Of a stretch of DNA of 64,000 nucleotides, positions 1-9,091 are shown one piece after another. A program made the position numbers and the translations under genes. Source of the stretch: Lachnospiraceae bacterium (lineage in GTDB: Bacteria; Bacillota; Clostridia; Lachnospirales; Lachnospiraceae); the NCBI GenBank assembly GCA_021772075.1, contig JAETNQ010000015.1, positions 1 through 64,000 on the forward strand, in the 5' to 3' direction. The notes under the pieces are model-generated. The model was not told where the DNA came from. It did no database searches and was given only the letters and a program-made list of their open reading frames with translations. Position 1 is the stretch's first letter. Each line of letters begins with the position of its first letter.

Positions 1-40
1 GTTCAGCGCTGCCCATTCTTAACCCCAATCAGGTATAAAA

Positions 41-102
41 AATAGGACTAAATTAGGCTTAACCCCTTGATTTTACTGGGTTTCTTCTAACTTGGTCCTA
101 TT
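41..102. repeat. Inverted repeat at the break of the aldo/keto reductase gene
   Basis: Two 16-base arms (41-56 and 87-102) are reverse complements with two mismatches, separated by about 30 bases. The outer ends read AATAGGAC. The right arm contains the stop codon of the truncated reductase, and homology to that enzyme ends within about 10 bases of the arm. The octamer TTAACCCC also occurs twice (20-27 and 59-66). This fits the end of a small non-autonomous transposable element, or the edge of a larger one lying to the left of the window. A terminator hairpin is an alternative. No transposase is visible here. Confidence 0.5.
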
Positions 103-416
103 ATAACACGGGCATCGATATAATCTGTATCCAGTCTATCCAGTGTCTTTTCCACCGCATCTTCCTGCTCATAAAAAGAAGGCCTCAGCTTGGTTTCCAG
201 AAAAATCTCTTCTCTGGCAACACCGGATTTCTTCATGCCACGTCCCACCGCCTTTTCATTGACATAGGCATTGGCGGTATCGATCAAACGATATCCCGTC
301 TGCAATGCGCTGATCACAGAATTTTCCGCTTCATCCGGGCTGAGCATGAAAGTTCCGATCCCTGCCATGGGCATTTCCACACCATTATTTAGTTTTACAT
401 ATGTCTGGTTACTCAT
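87..416 (-). pseudogene. Truncated aldo/keto reductase
   Basis: The first ~100 residues match the N-terminal half of an AKR-family NAD(P)H-dependent oxidoreductase: LNNGVEMPMAGIGTF strand, the active-site Asp in LIDTANAYVNE, and LETKL. Full-length members have about 280 residues. This frame stops after 109, just past DRLDTDYIDA, where the family would continue into its LLFLH(Q)P strand. The C-terminal half with the catalytic His and the cofactor loop is missing. The start is well supported by AGGAGATGG before the ATG. The break coincides with the inverted repeat at 41-102, so insertion or deletion at that element is the likely cause. It cannot make an active barrel. Confidence 0.8.
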
Positions 417-510
417 TTTTCCATCTCCTTTATGCTTTTACTTTTATGGTTATATCATAGCCTGAAAGGCTTCCGAAAAGAAGTTTCTTTTTGTTCACCA
501 ATATATACCT

Positions 511-1251
511 TCAGGTTATAACTACCCGGTAATTCAGGCGCAGACCACCGTTTCCGATTTTTTCTATATCCTTCAATACAAATTCCACCGGTCTGCCTTC
601 ATTTAAAGAAGGGATCTGCGTGAAAACAGACGCTTCTCTCCTGCTCCCATCCGATACTGGCGTCAGAAAAAAACTCAGCTCATCGATCACGCCCGCCTGC
701 AGGAAACTCCAGTTTACTACACCGCCTCCGCAGATCAGTACTTTTTCTATCCGGAAATATTCATATAACTTTTCCATTGCCAGTCTGCAGTCTAGATTTT
801 TTTTGCCTGCCATAAGCTAAGACACGCCTCTATTTCTCAAATAACCCTTATAGGCTGCCGGCGTAGATTCCGTAAGAACTTCGATGACATGTGCCGGAGT
901 TCTGCCTTTATTGCTGAAAGTTCCTGACTCCCACCCTATTTCTCCATCCACATCCAGCGAAACATAATATAATTCTGCCTGGTCATCCGCAACAAAATCC
1001 CCTTCCGGCACCTCGCATTTTTCTGCCAAAACCGGCTTGCGGAAATGGATAAATTCTTTTGTCGTAGCAGTTCCATACATCCATGCATCCGCTTTCATCT
1101 TTGTCCTGAATTTCCTATACTCCGTCCCCAGCATGCCGGCTGACTCCGTTCCCATAAAAGGACCGTTTATTTTTCCGTCCAAAGAACTTAAAGTTTGCCT
1201 GGGAACTGCCCATATCAAAGCGGATCCCAAACTTACTGCCAAATCCAGCAT
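511..1251 (-). pseudogene. RibD/dihydrofolate-reductase-like protein split by an amber codon
   Basis: Two open stretches (1251-817 and 813-511) lie in the same frame, separated by TAG at 819-817 and one further codon. Read through, they form one dihydrofolate-reductase-like (RibD C-terminal) protein: SSLDGKINGPF near the start, WESGT, HVIEVLTE, then VLICGGG, SFLQAGVIDELSFFL and TPVSDG. The TAG sits where relatives usually have a Tyr codon before (I/L)-x-AG, so one base change explains it. The first ~24 residues do not resemble the family, which normally starts with a short hydrophobic strand before SLDG, so the N-terminus may also be rearranged. The frame overlaps the 3' end of the esterase gene by 19 bases. 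Probably inactive unless the amber is suppressed or a sequencing error. Confidence 0.8.
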
Positions 1252-2291
1252 AATCCGTTATAGAAATATTCCAAGGCATACTCACCGCTGTGGGTGCCGC
1301 CTTCCTGCTCTAAGAAATACAAATTCCCTTCTGTTTCATTGTCTGCATAGCGGAATATTCCATCATCTGCATCAGCCATCGCCTGGATCTGAGATCGAAA
1401 TGCCGAATAAGCAAAGTCATCCGTACCGGATGCCGCAAAGATGAAGAAATCATTCCATTCATGACCGGAATCCCGCACAATAGATGCCATATATTCCCCA
1501 TCCGAAGTCAGGTTCCCGCTGGATGGCATAAAATAGCGGAAATAGTCCAGACAATATTGGAAAGTGCGCCATGTTGCAACTGACCCCATGGAAAAACCAC
1601 AGAATGCCCGGTGGTCTCTTGATGCCCGTATCCCTTCTAAAGTAGTATTTTCTGCATAGGTGCTGTAAGTTCCTTCCACTGCCGGGATCAGGTCATTGAC
1701 CAGCTCATTATGATAACGATCGGTCAACCGGATTGCCAATGAATAATCTGAGCTGTCTTTTCCGCTCTCATTGTTATAAGTCGGGCATACAATGATCATA
1801 GGCTGAATTTTTCCATCTTCTATTGCATGGTCCAATACATTTTTCAACCCGCCAGGGTTATCCGATGTTCCCAAATAAGCAGTCTCGTCGCTCCAGCCCC
1901 CGTGCATCAGATAGAACACATTATATTGCGTATCCTCTGAATACCCATATGGCAGATATACGATGGCCCGCTTATGCAGCACCTTGTTTTTCTGCTCATA
2001 TGCCATGGATTCAAATGTGTCATACGCAAGCTCCACCAGCGTTCCCTGCCGCCCTGACTCTGCAAAATAATCCTGTGGGATCATGGCCAGCTTTTCCGGT
2101 AATCTCCCGGCTGTTATGGTTTCATGGGCCAGTATTTCCACTGTCCCTTCCGTATCCGCTGTTACCTCTTCCTGCTCCGGTACATTTTCCACTTCATTCA
2201 TCCTGCTATCCACACCGGCCTCCCTCTGCCCGCAGCTGCACAATAAAAACTGCAAAAGCAGAAACGCTGCTATCACACTATTCTTATTCAC
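1233..2291 (-). CDS. Lipoprotein esterase, feruloyl/acyl esterase (esterase D) type
   Basis: 352 residues, apparently complete. The N-terminus is a lipoprotein signal with a lipobox-like LCSC and acylated Cys20, followed by a Glu-rich linker to about residue 60. The rest is an alpha/beta-hydrolase of the esterase D/feruloyl esterase type often fused to xylanases: VYLPYGYSED, FYLMHGGW as oxyanion strand, nucleophile Ser234 in GFSMGS, and the likely catalytic His in GGTHSGEYA near the end. It probably removes ester side groups from plant cell-wall polysaccharides at the cell surface; the substrate cannot be read from sequence. It is the only gene of the first 3.4 kb without a visible lesion. 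Confidence 0.75.
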   Translation of the reverse strand: MNKNSVIAAFLLLQFLLCSCGQREAGVDSRMNEVENVPEQEEVTADTEGTVEILAHETITAGRLPEKLAMIPQDYFAESGRQGTLVELAYDTFESMAYEQKNKVLHKRAIVYLPYGYSEDTQYNVFYLMHGGWSDETAYLGTSDNPGGLKNVLDHAIEDGKIQPMIIVCPTYNNESGKDSSDYSLAIRLTDRYHNELVNDLIPAVEGTYSTYAENTTLEGIRASRDHRAFCGFSMGSVATWRTFQYCLDYFRYFMPSSGNLTSDGEYMASIVRDSGHEWNDFFIFAASGTDDFAYSAFRSQIQAMADADDGIFRYADNETEGNLYFLEQEGGTHSGEYALEYFYNGLCWIWQ

Positions 2292-2403
2292 GACATCCCC
2301 TCCTTTTTGTTGGAAAACACATCTGTCAAAAAATTATCATAATCACCGCAACACATAGGGCAACGGCTCAAAATCAATGATTTCCTATTAGTTAAAGTAT
2401 AAA

Positions 2404-2431
2404 AAAACGAAACCTCATCAGAAGTCTCGTT
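2404..2431 (-). terminator. Rho-independent terminator after the LysR gene
   Basis: On the minus strand a 12-pair stem closes an 4-base loop, with two G-U wobbles that pair only in minus-strand RNA. A run of T follows immediately. It lies about 45 bases past the stop of the broken LysR gene and upstream of the esterase. Confidence 0.75.
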
Positions 2432-2474
2432 TTGTTCATCAGTTTGTACTTAAAGGTTATAACTCATATCAATT

Positions 2475-3364
2475 TTACTGTACTGCTGCCTGCGCTGCCT
2501 CAAGAAAACGTTTTACAGTTTCCGACGGCCGGGGGGAATAAAGCAGTCCGTAAGGAATACTATGCTCCCATTCCACAGGAATTACTTTAAGAAGCGGATG
2601 CACATTCGCCCATCCCGGTATTGCCAGCAACACATCATTGCTGTTTTCACAGCGGTTAAAAATGTCCATATTATAAAATTCAAAATCCACAATATGTATC
2701 TGATTATGATTTTGCCAGAGGTCATCGCGCAGCCTGTCCACATAATGGTCCAGCCCCGACGCATCAACAGCAGATTTTCCTCATACAGATCCCCCACCTG
2801 CAGTTTATCCTTTGCAGCAAGCCGGTGATGTACGGAAACTGCACAGCATAAGGGTTCACAGGAAAGCTGCAATCCTGCGCAGCTCCGCAGGCTTAACATG
2901 GTTTCATCAAAAATCCCGCCCACCACATCAATATTTTTTCCCAGGTTTGCCAGAATCTCCCTTGCATTTTCTGGCGTGTTCTCAAACGGGATGATCTGGA
3001 ATTTCATATCAGGACAATATTGCTGGATTTTAGGCCACAGCTGCATCAAAAGCTGTGCCGGGGTCATTGGCGAAGTTCCTATGCGAATGATATCTTTATC
3101 CTCCTGCATGGCATTCCTGGCTCGTATGACAGAATCCCTGCAATACTGGATGATATATTTCGTATCCTGATATAAGGATTTTCCAGCCCTTGTTAAAACC
3201 AGACCCCGATGTGTCCTTTCAAAAAGTTTTATATCCAGGGAAGCCTCCAGAAGGTTAATCTGTTTGATCACTGCAGTAGGCGTGATATAGGATTCTTCCG
3301 CGGCCTTATTAAAACTGCCTGCATCTGCCACCCGGATAAAAGTTTCCAGTTGAGGATTATACAT
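2475..3364 (-). pseudogene. LysR-family regulator with a -1 frameshift
   Basis: The start is sound (AAGGAGATAGATAAG before ATG). The N-terminal helix-turn-helix is typical of LysR: FIRVADAGSFNKAAEE, TPTAVIKQINLLE, LFERTHRGL. The effector domain is readable to LLLMRRG at about 2750. From there the frame gives unrelated residues, while the -1 frame resumes with DHYVDRLRDDLWQ and runs to a natural end at 2475 (TVKRFLEAAQAAVQ). Loss of one base near 2745-2755 explains this. A truncated product would keep its DNA-binding domain but lose the end of the effector domain. A sequencing error is the alternative; two other lesions within 3 kb favour real decay. Confidence 0.8.
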
Positions 3365-3422
3365 CTTATCTATCTCCTTGTATCATATATTAAGTTGTAT
3401 TACCTTATTATTATCTAACCCA

Positions 3423-4304
3423 TCACCCATGCATCTTCTCCACGAACTCCGGCAGATCAAAATAGATTTTTTCATTACCTACAAACAAGGTACCGATCTC
3501 CTGCCCGTCCAGAATACGGTGCAGCACCTTAATATCCCTGCTGTTTGCAATTACCATGTCGATATTGGAACTCGTAGCGATTTTTGCCGCCACCAGTTTC
3601 GTATTCATTCCTCCGGTTCCCACATCGCTGCCGGTGGACGGTTTGCCCATTTCCATCAGCTCCTCGCTCAAATCCTCCACTACCCGAATAAACTCCGCGT
3701 CCTTATTTTTCCTCGGATCGTCCGTATAAAGGCCGTCAATATCCGAAAGCAGGATCAGAAGATCCGCCCCCACCAAGGCCGCCACAATAGCGGAAAGGCT
3801 GTCATTATCCCCGAATTCAATCTCATAAGTCGCAACGGTATCGTTTTCATTTACAATAGGAACAACACCAAGCTTAAACAACTCAGAGAACGTATTGTGC
3901 GCATTATATCGGTTCAAATTATCCAAAATAGTGTTCTTCGTCATTAATATCTGCGCCGCCACCTGGTTATATTCCGCAAAAATCTTTTGGTATATCATCA
4001 TCAGCCTCGCCTGCCCCACCGCCGCGCAAGCCTGTTTTTCGGCAATCGTTTGCTCGCCGTGCCGGCCGCCTTCTTTCATATGCACCGCCTTTTTTCCGAC
4101 AGCGATCGCCCCGGAAGTCACCAATACCACGTCCTTCCCTTTATTACGCATATCGCATATTTCCCTGACAAGGACATCTAATTTCGTATAATCCAGATCT
4201 CCCGTTTCCGGGTGCTGAAGCGAAGAGGAACCGATCTTCACTACGATCCTCTTCTTATCTTTCAAACGATTCCGAAATTTCTCCCCGACTTTCATTTTCT
4301 CCAT
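3423..4304 (-). CDS. proB: Glutamate 5-kinase
   Basis: Phosphorylates glutamate to gamma-glutamyl phosphate, the first step of proline synthesis. Amino-acid-kinase motifs are clear: VVKIGSSSL, VTSGAIAVG, NENDTVAT, FGDNDSLSAIVA, LLSDIDGLYTDDP and TGSDVGTGGMNTK. At 293 residues it ends shortly after the kinase domain and lacks the C-terminal PUA domain of longer ProB proteins, a short form common in clostridia. I place the start at the ATG at 4304, which follows AGGAG by 13 bases; an in-frame extension to 4340 has no ribosome binding site. It overlaps or abuts the flavoprotein gene upstream. The usual partner proA is not in the window; downstream lies the decaying region. Confidence 0.93.
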   Translation of the reverse strand: MEKMKVGEKFRNRLKDKKRIVVKIGSSSLQHPETGDLDYTKLDVLVREICDMRNKGKDVVLVTSGAIAVGKKAVHMKEGGRHGEQTIAEKQACAAVGQARLMMIYQKIFAEYNQVAAQILMTKNTILDNLNRYNAHNTFSELFKLGVVPIVNENDTVATYEIEFGDNDSLSAIVAALVGADLLILLSDIDGLYTDDPRKNKDAEFIRVVEDLSEELMEMGKPSTGSDVGTGGMNTKLVAAKIATSSNIDMVIANSRDIKVLHRILDGQEIGTLFVGNEKIYFDLPEFVEKMHG

Positions 4305-4336
4305 GTATATCAAAACGCTCCTCTCTGTCCGGCATA

Positions 4337-6142
4337 TCAAATATCATTATTCTGCGGGCAAGGCGACCCTTGTCTTTCCAATGCTTTATACTCTTTCGCA
4401 ATCTGTTCTGCCATCCGAATGCCATCCATCGCGGCCGACATGATGCCTCCCGCATAGCCGGCGCCCTCCCCGCATGGATACAATCCGGCAATCTTTGATT
4501 CCCCTTTGCCGTCCCTATGGATGCGCACCGGGGAGGATGTCCTGCTTTCTATCCCCGATAAAATTACTTTCTCTGCGGCAAATCCGGGGATCTTTCTGTT
4601 AAAATCTTCCATCCCCTCCATAAAAGCCTGATTCAGGGCATCAGGCATCATATCATGGACTTTTCCAAACTTCCACATTCCCTTGATCCGGGGAGAAAAT
4701 TGTCCATCAAAAGCCCCCTCCCCATCCTGTCCATTGCTATCATCTTCCCGCTTCCGGCTGTTTTCACTATCCCGTCTCACGACAGTGGGATTTTCCATTT
4801 TTTCCAGAACCGCCCTTTTAAAATCCCCATAATATTCTACAGGAATACATCCTTCCCCGATCTCATAAGCCTTCTTTTCCAGCATCCGCTGGAATTCGAT
4901 TCCTCCCAGCGGGCCGGCGCTGCCGTAATCTTCCGCATTCACCGAAATAATAATCGCGCTGTTGGCATTTTCCCCTTCCCTGCCGCTATAACTCATGCCG
5001 TTTACCGCCAGTCTGCCTTCCTCCGAAGAGGCGTTTACCACATAGCCGCCCGGACACATGCAAAAAGAATAAACCCCCCTTCCTGCTTTTGTTTGTGCCG
5101 TTACTTTATAAGAAGCCGGAGGCAGACATTTCGAATATTCGGCTCCGTACTGGGAGCGGTTGATCAGGTTCTGCGGATGTTCTACCCGCAATCCGACCGC
5201 AAACGGCTTTGCCTCCATTGGCACCCCTTTCCTGTACAGCATCTCAAAAGTATCCCTGGCGCTATGCCCGATCGCTAATACTAGCATATCTGTTTCTATT
5301 CTTTCTTCCACGAAACATTCTTCTCTTCCCGTTTCGCCCAAAAGTCGTTTTCTTATTCCCAGCCCTTTGATCTTTCCCCCTTCTATGTATAAATCCGTCA
5401 TTTTTGTATCAAAACGCATCTCTCCGCCGTTTTCCAGAATCACTTTCCGCATATTCTTTACTACCTTTGCTAAAATATCCGTGCCAATATGCGGCTTCCC
5501 ATCATATAAAATATGTTCCGGCGCTCCTGCGGAGACAAAAATAGACAGCACTTCTTTGTTTCTTCCATCCTTGTCCTTCACCAGCGTATTCAGCTTGCCA
5601 TCCGAAAAAGTACCGGCTCCCCCTTCCCCGAACTGCACGTTGCATTCCTCATCCAGCCGGCCCGTTTTCCAGAATTTTTCCACTTGCCTGCATCTTTGCC
5701 CTACTTCCATCCCCCGTTCCAGCAAAATGGGCCGATAGCCGTGAATAGCCAGCATATACCCGCAAAACAGCCCTGCGGGTCCTGTTCCCACGATGACCGG
5801 CCGGTACCGCATGCTTTTGGTTCCGTGAGCCGGAAAGCGGTATTGCACCGGTTCTGCAAGACTTATTTGCCCCCCTTTTATCCTCTTTACCACGTCCTTC
5901 TCTTTCAAACCACCCACATCCACCGTATAAGAATAAAAAATATCCGGTTTTTTCCTTGCATCGACGGAACGCTTCACGATTTCAAAAGCAAAGGTCTCAT
6001 TTTCTTTCAACCGAAGCTGTTTTCTGATTTTATTTTCCAGCAGTTTTCTCTCCCGTCCCAAAGCATCGCCTTTTAAGGCGTTACACTCTGCTGCGGATTC
6101 TGCCTGTCCCGCTTTTATTCTGATTTGATTGATCCGAATCAT
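4337..6142 (-). CDS. FAD-dependent dehydrogenase, uncharacterised
   Basis: 601 residues from the ATG at 6142. That ATG overlaps the TGA of the upstream gene (ATGA), which indicates translational coupling. An N-terminal region of about 110 residues precedes a Rossmann FAD-binding motif (VIVGTGPAGLFCGYMLA), followed by LERGMEVGQR, QFGEGGAGTFSDGKL, a second-domain LAIGHSARDTFE and a C-terminal PCGEGAGYAGGIMSAAMDG. This matches the large NAD(FAD)-utilizing dehydrogenase family conserved in Firmicutes. The physiological substrate is unknown. Its place between a BaiN/HI0933-like flavoprotein and proB recurs in Lachnospiraceae as far as I recall, so they may form one transcript. Confidence 0.85.
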   Translation of the reverse strand: MIRINQIRIKAGQAESAAECNALKGDALGRERKLLENKIRKQLRLKENETFAFEIVKRSVDARKKPDIFYSYTVDVGGLKEKDVVKRIKGGQISLAEPVQYRFPAHGTKSMRYRPVIVGTGPAGLFCGYMLAIHGYRPILLERGMEVGQRCRQVEKFWKTGRLDEECNVQFGEGGAGTFSDGKLNTLVKDKDGRNKEVLSIFVSAGAPEHILYDGKPHIGTDILAKVVKNMRKVILENGGEMRFDTKMTDLYIEGGKIKGLGIRKRLLGETGREECFVEERIETDMLVLAIGHSARDTFEMLYRKGVPMEAKPFAVGLRVEHPQNLINRSQYGAEYSKCLPPASYKVTAQTKAGRGVYSFCMCPGGYVVNASSEEGRLAVNGMSYSGREGENANSAIIISVNAEDYGSAGPLGGIEFQRMLEKKAYEIGEGCIPVEYYGDFKRAVLEKMENPTVVRRDSENSRKREDDSNGQDGEGAFDGQFSPRIKGMWKFGKVHDMMPDALNQAFMEGMEDFNRKIPGFAAEKVILSGIESRTSSPVRIHRDGKGESKIAGLYPCGEGAGYAGGIMSAAMDGIRMAEQIAKEYKALERQGSPCPQNNDI

Positions 6143-7431
6143 TCCCTCTGCCCCCTGTTTCTCTTTCCCGGTTCCATGCCGCGCTGCCGGCAATGCCTCG
6201 CAGCCCCCAGGCCTGCAACATACCCGCTGGTCCACGCCCATTGCAAGTTATAGCCGCCGCACCTTCCGTCCACATCCAGCATCTCTCCTGCGAAAAATAT
6301 ACCCGGAATCTTTCTCGATTCTAGTTCCTGCGTCACCTCATCCAAGTCTACGCCCCCCGCCGTTACCTGGGCGTTCTCGAACGAATTAGCCGCATAAATA
6401 TGTACCCGCAGTTCTTTATAAGAACGCAGCAGCTCCCCCAGCTTCTTTTCTCCAAGCCTTCCCGCCTCATCCCCCGGCTTATGCCCGGCTTCCTTTATCA
6501 TCATCTGATTGATCTTTTTATTGGCAAGTCCGACTAAAAATTCCTCTAAAGTCCTGCCGGACGCATTCTCCATCCTGCGCATGCACATTTCCTCAAATTC
6601 CTTCCCATCCATCTGTGGAAGCAAATCGATGGATGCTGCCGCCCGTTTTCCTTCCTCCAGCAAATACGCCGCCTGGCGGCTCAACTGAAAAACCGGGATT
6701 CCTGATATCCCATAATCCGTAAACTGCAGTTCTCCTTCTTCTTCCTGCAGCAGTCTTCCCATGTTGCCCTTTTTTTCTTCATACAATCCGATCCTTGCCC
6801 AGCACCTGACTCCGGCCGTTATTTTTAAAAAGCTGTCCTGGCATCTTAACTGAACCAGCGCCGGAACCACCGGTACAATATGATGCCCCAGCTTCCCTGC
6901 CAGGGCAAATCCACTCCCGTCTGAACCCGTTTTCGGTGCCGCACAGCCACCGCATGCGAGTATAACCGTATCATATTTTTCCTTCTTCCCATCGGAGCAT
7001 TTAACCAGGAAGCCTCTTTCCTCTCCCCCTGCAGCTCCCACTTCCTCCACTTGGGCGCAAAGCTCCGTCCCCACTCCGCTCCGCCTCATTTCTATCCGTA
7101 ATATATCCAGCACTGCGGATGCCTGTTCCGGCCAAGGATACAGATATCCTCCTTTATCCTTTACCAGCATCCCCGCCTTCATAAAAAAATCCATCGTATC
7201 CTCTACTGAAAACCGGCTAAAAAAGCCTTTTAATTTTTCCCGGTTCCCATAATAATGCTGTTCGCCAAAATCCCGATTGGAAAAATTGCATTTTCCATTT
7301 CCGGTAGCTAATATCTTTTTCCCCACCCTGTCATTCTTTTCATATACCGTTACTTCTTCGCCGAGCCTGGCCGCCGTTATCGCCGCCATCATTCCTGACG
7401 CGCCCCCGCCGATTACTGCCACTCTTCCCAC
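6139..7431 (-). CDS. HI0933/BaiN-type NAD(P)/FAD-dependent oxidoreductase
   Basis: About 430 residues. The start is taken as GTG at 7431 because AGGAGG lies 8 bases upstream; the longer frame to 7500 has no such site. Immediately after the start comes the FAD-binding Rossmann fold VAVIGGGASGMMAAI, then NDRVGKKILATGNGKCNFSN, a hallmark of this family, LACGGCAAPKTGSDGSG, and near the C-terminus AGEMLDVDGRCGGYNLQWAW. Relatives include BaiN, which acts on bile-acid intermediates, and aminoacetone-oxidase-annotated proteins. The real substrate here is unknown. Overlaps the next gene by ATGA. Confidence 0.88.
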   Translation of the reverse strand: MGRVAVIGGGASGMMAAITAARLGEEVTVYEKNDRVGKKILATGNGKCNFSNRDFGEQHYYGNREKLKGFFSRFSVEDTMDFFMKAGMLVKDKGGYLYPWPEQASAVLDILRIEMRRSGVGTELCAQVEEVGAAGGEERGFLVKCSDGKKEKYDTVILACGGCAAPKTGSDGSGFALAGKLGHHIVPVVPALVQLRCQDSFLKITAGVRCWARIGLYEEKKGNMGRLLQEEEGELQFTDYGISGIPVFQLSRQAAYLLEEGKRAAASIDLLPQMDGKEFEEMCMRRMENASGRTLEEFLVGLANKKINQMMIKEAGHKPGDEAGRLGEKKLGELLRSYKELRVHIYAANSFENAQVTAGGVDLDEVTQELESRKIPGIFFAGEMLDVDGRCGGYNLQWAWTSGYVAGLGAARHCRQRGMEPGKRNRGQRE

Positions 7432-7543
7432 AATCCGTTCCTCCTGCCAAAACGCTGGTGTTATCATACCACACCCCATATTTCCTGGCAAGCTTTCCAA
7501 TTTTTCAGTTATAACACATTGGGAATAAGGTTTGAATAAGAAT

Positions 7544-8260
7544 CTACATTATATTGCTCTCTTTTTTACGATTGCAAATATAAGTTTGTAAAAAGTCTTC
7601 GACTTCTTTGTTGAATGTCATGTATCTCTTATTTGCAATAAAGTGATTCCCTTGAATAATCGATAATTTCGCATTCGGTATATTTTTTGCAATCTCTTTT
7701 GTATGGGATTCCCGAATCATATCATTTCTGCCGCAAATCACGAGCGTAGGGGCTGTTATTTTTGACAATTCATTTCGTTCGATATTCGGATCATTGACCA
7801 TTAATCCAAGCATTTCTGCATTCTTTTTTGCTTCAGGCGATTTTGAAGCAAACCGTCTTGCTATTTTATATCCTATTTCGATTGGCAGTTGTGTCGTTAT
7901 TTTTACCCCTCCCGGATTCAAATTTCCCCCATTTAATATCAATGCCTTTACCCTGTTTGGATATTTCATCGCAAATTTCATTGCTATATTTGCTCCGTCT
8001 GAAAATCCCAAAATAACTGCCTCTGAAATCTCAAGTCCTTCCATAAAATCGTATAAGTCACAGGAAAACTGCTCAATCGTAAAAGGTTTCGTACCTCTTG
8101 GCGATCTGCCATGTCCCCGCGTGTCTAAAGCAATCACTCTGTATTGATTGCTAAAATAATCGATTTGATTCTTGAAATAGGAACCATTCTCTCCGTTGCC
8201 GTGCAAAAGAATAAAAGGCTCTTTATTCCCTTTTTCTTGATAATATAAAGCGATATCCAT
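7544..8260 (-). CDS. Alpha/beta hydrolase
   Basis: 238 residues with a complete alpha/beta-hydrolase core: ILLHGNGENG (oxyanion region), DTRGHGRS, nucleophile elbow GFSDGANIA (Ser), VICGRNDMI for the acid, and QGNHF for the His. No signal peptide, so probably cytosolic. GGGGAAG precedes the ATG. It is more AT-rich than the flanking flavoprotein gene and separated from it by about 110 bases, so it is probably transcribed on its own. Substrate cannot be predicted. Confidence 0.85.
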   Translation of the reverse strand: MDIALYYQEKGNKEPFILLHGNGENGSYFKNQIDYFSNQYRVIALDTRGHGRSPRGTKPFTIEQFSCDLYDFMEGLEISEAVILGFSDGANIAMKFAMKYPNRVKALILNGGNLNPGGVKITTQLPIEIGYKIARRFASKSPEAKKNAEMLGLMVNDPNIERNELSKITAPTLVICGRNDMIRESHTKEIAKNIPNAKLSIIQGNHFIANKRYMTFNKEVEDFLQTYICNRKKESNIM

Positions 8261-8391
8261 TTATGCTTCCCCGCAAAATTCCGGTTTGTTAAATTGCCCA
8301 ACGCCATTATTTTACCACAAACGCACACACAATTCCATTAAATCTTGCTTAAGCTTCCTTTGGCACGTCTGTGATTTTCCCCATTCTCCTC

Positions 8392-9018
8392 CTAACTGGA
8401 ATAAGACTCCAAAAAATTATAAAGCTCCTCTTCCGTGGCAATATACTTATTCTGTATAATTTCCTGCTTTAACGCATCCGGCAGGGAGTCCAGCGTAATA
8501 TTCGTGTTCATATATACCGTCTTCAAATCGTCGCAATATACCACCACGTAATTCTTCTCATTCACCAAGTAAAAACTCGTGCTTAATTCCTTAAAAATAT
8601 AACTCTTGCGAATTACCACCCTCTCTTTGGAAAAAGAAACCACCTCTACGCTGACAAAACCAAGTTCCTGATCCTTCAGCGAAGGGGACTGCTGATATAG
8701 CTCCATTTCTTTTACAAACCGCTGCCGGTTCATGCCGATATATTTATCCGGCGTCTTCCATTTTGTTTCCACCGAAGTACCCTTTTGCAGATCTACTTCT
8801 TCAATAATATATTGGGTATCGGCTCCGATCACCTGTTCTTCCTCCAACGCCGTAGGAATAACTTGGGGAATCCCTTCTGCGGCGGTATTCCTCTCCTCCA
8901 TCTGCCGGATTTTTCCCGGGTAAAATTCTTCTTCTAATTTCATATGGGAATAAAAACCTAAAGCATACATTCCCATAGGCATAATAAAAAAAAGACTGAT
9001 ACGTTTTACAAATCTCAT
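8392..9018 (-). CDS. Membrane-anchored protein of unknown function
   Basis: 208 residues. Residues ~7-24 form one hydrophobic segment after MRFVKR, so the protein is probably anchored with the rest outside. The exported part has an acidic stretch and ends in a compact domain (VVIRKSYIF, YVVVYCDDLKTVYMNTNI, EEELYNFLESYS) whose pattern recalls the BofC-type domains of sporulation proteins. That likeness is by eye only. AGGAGAGAGCGCG precedes the ATG. It lies downstream of the SpoVB-like flippase gene, consistent with an envelope or sporulation role. Confidence 0.6.
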   Translation of the reverse strand: MRFVKRISLFFIMPMGMYALGFYSHMKLEEEFYPGKIRQMEERNTAAEGIPQVIPTALEEEQVIGADTQYIIEEVDLQKGTSVETKWKTPDKYIGMNRQRFVKEMELYQQSPSLKDQELGFVSVEVVSFSKERVVIRKSYIFKELSTSFYLVNEKNYVVVYCDDLKTVYMNTNITLDSLPDALKQEIIQNKYIATEEELYNFLESYSS

Positions 9019-9091
9019 AGCGCGCTCTCTCCTTTGTAAACAGTATCAGCCAAATTTTATGAAATTATTCGCCAAAACCTCCCAATTCGCC

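Noticed and set aside
2740..2760. Programmed frameshift in the LysR gene
   Set aside because: No slippery heptamer or following stem is evident, and LysR genes are not known to use one.
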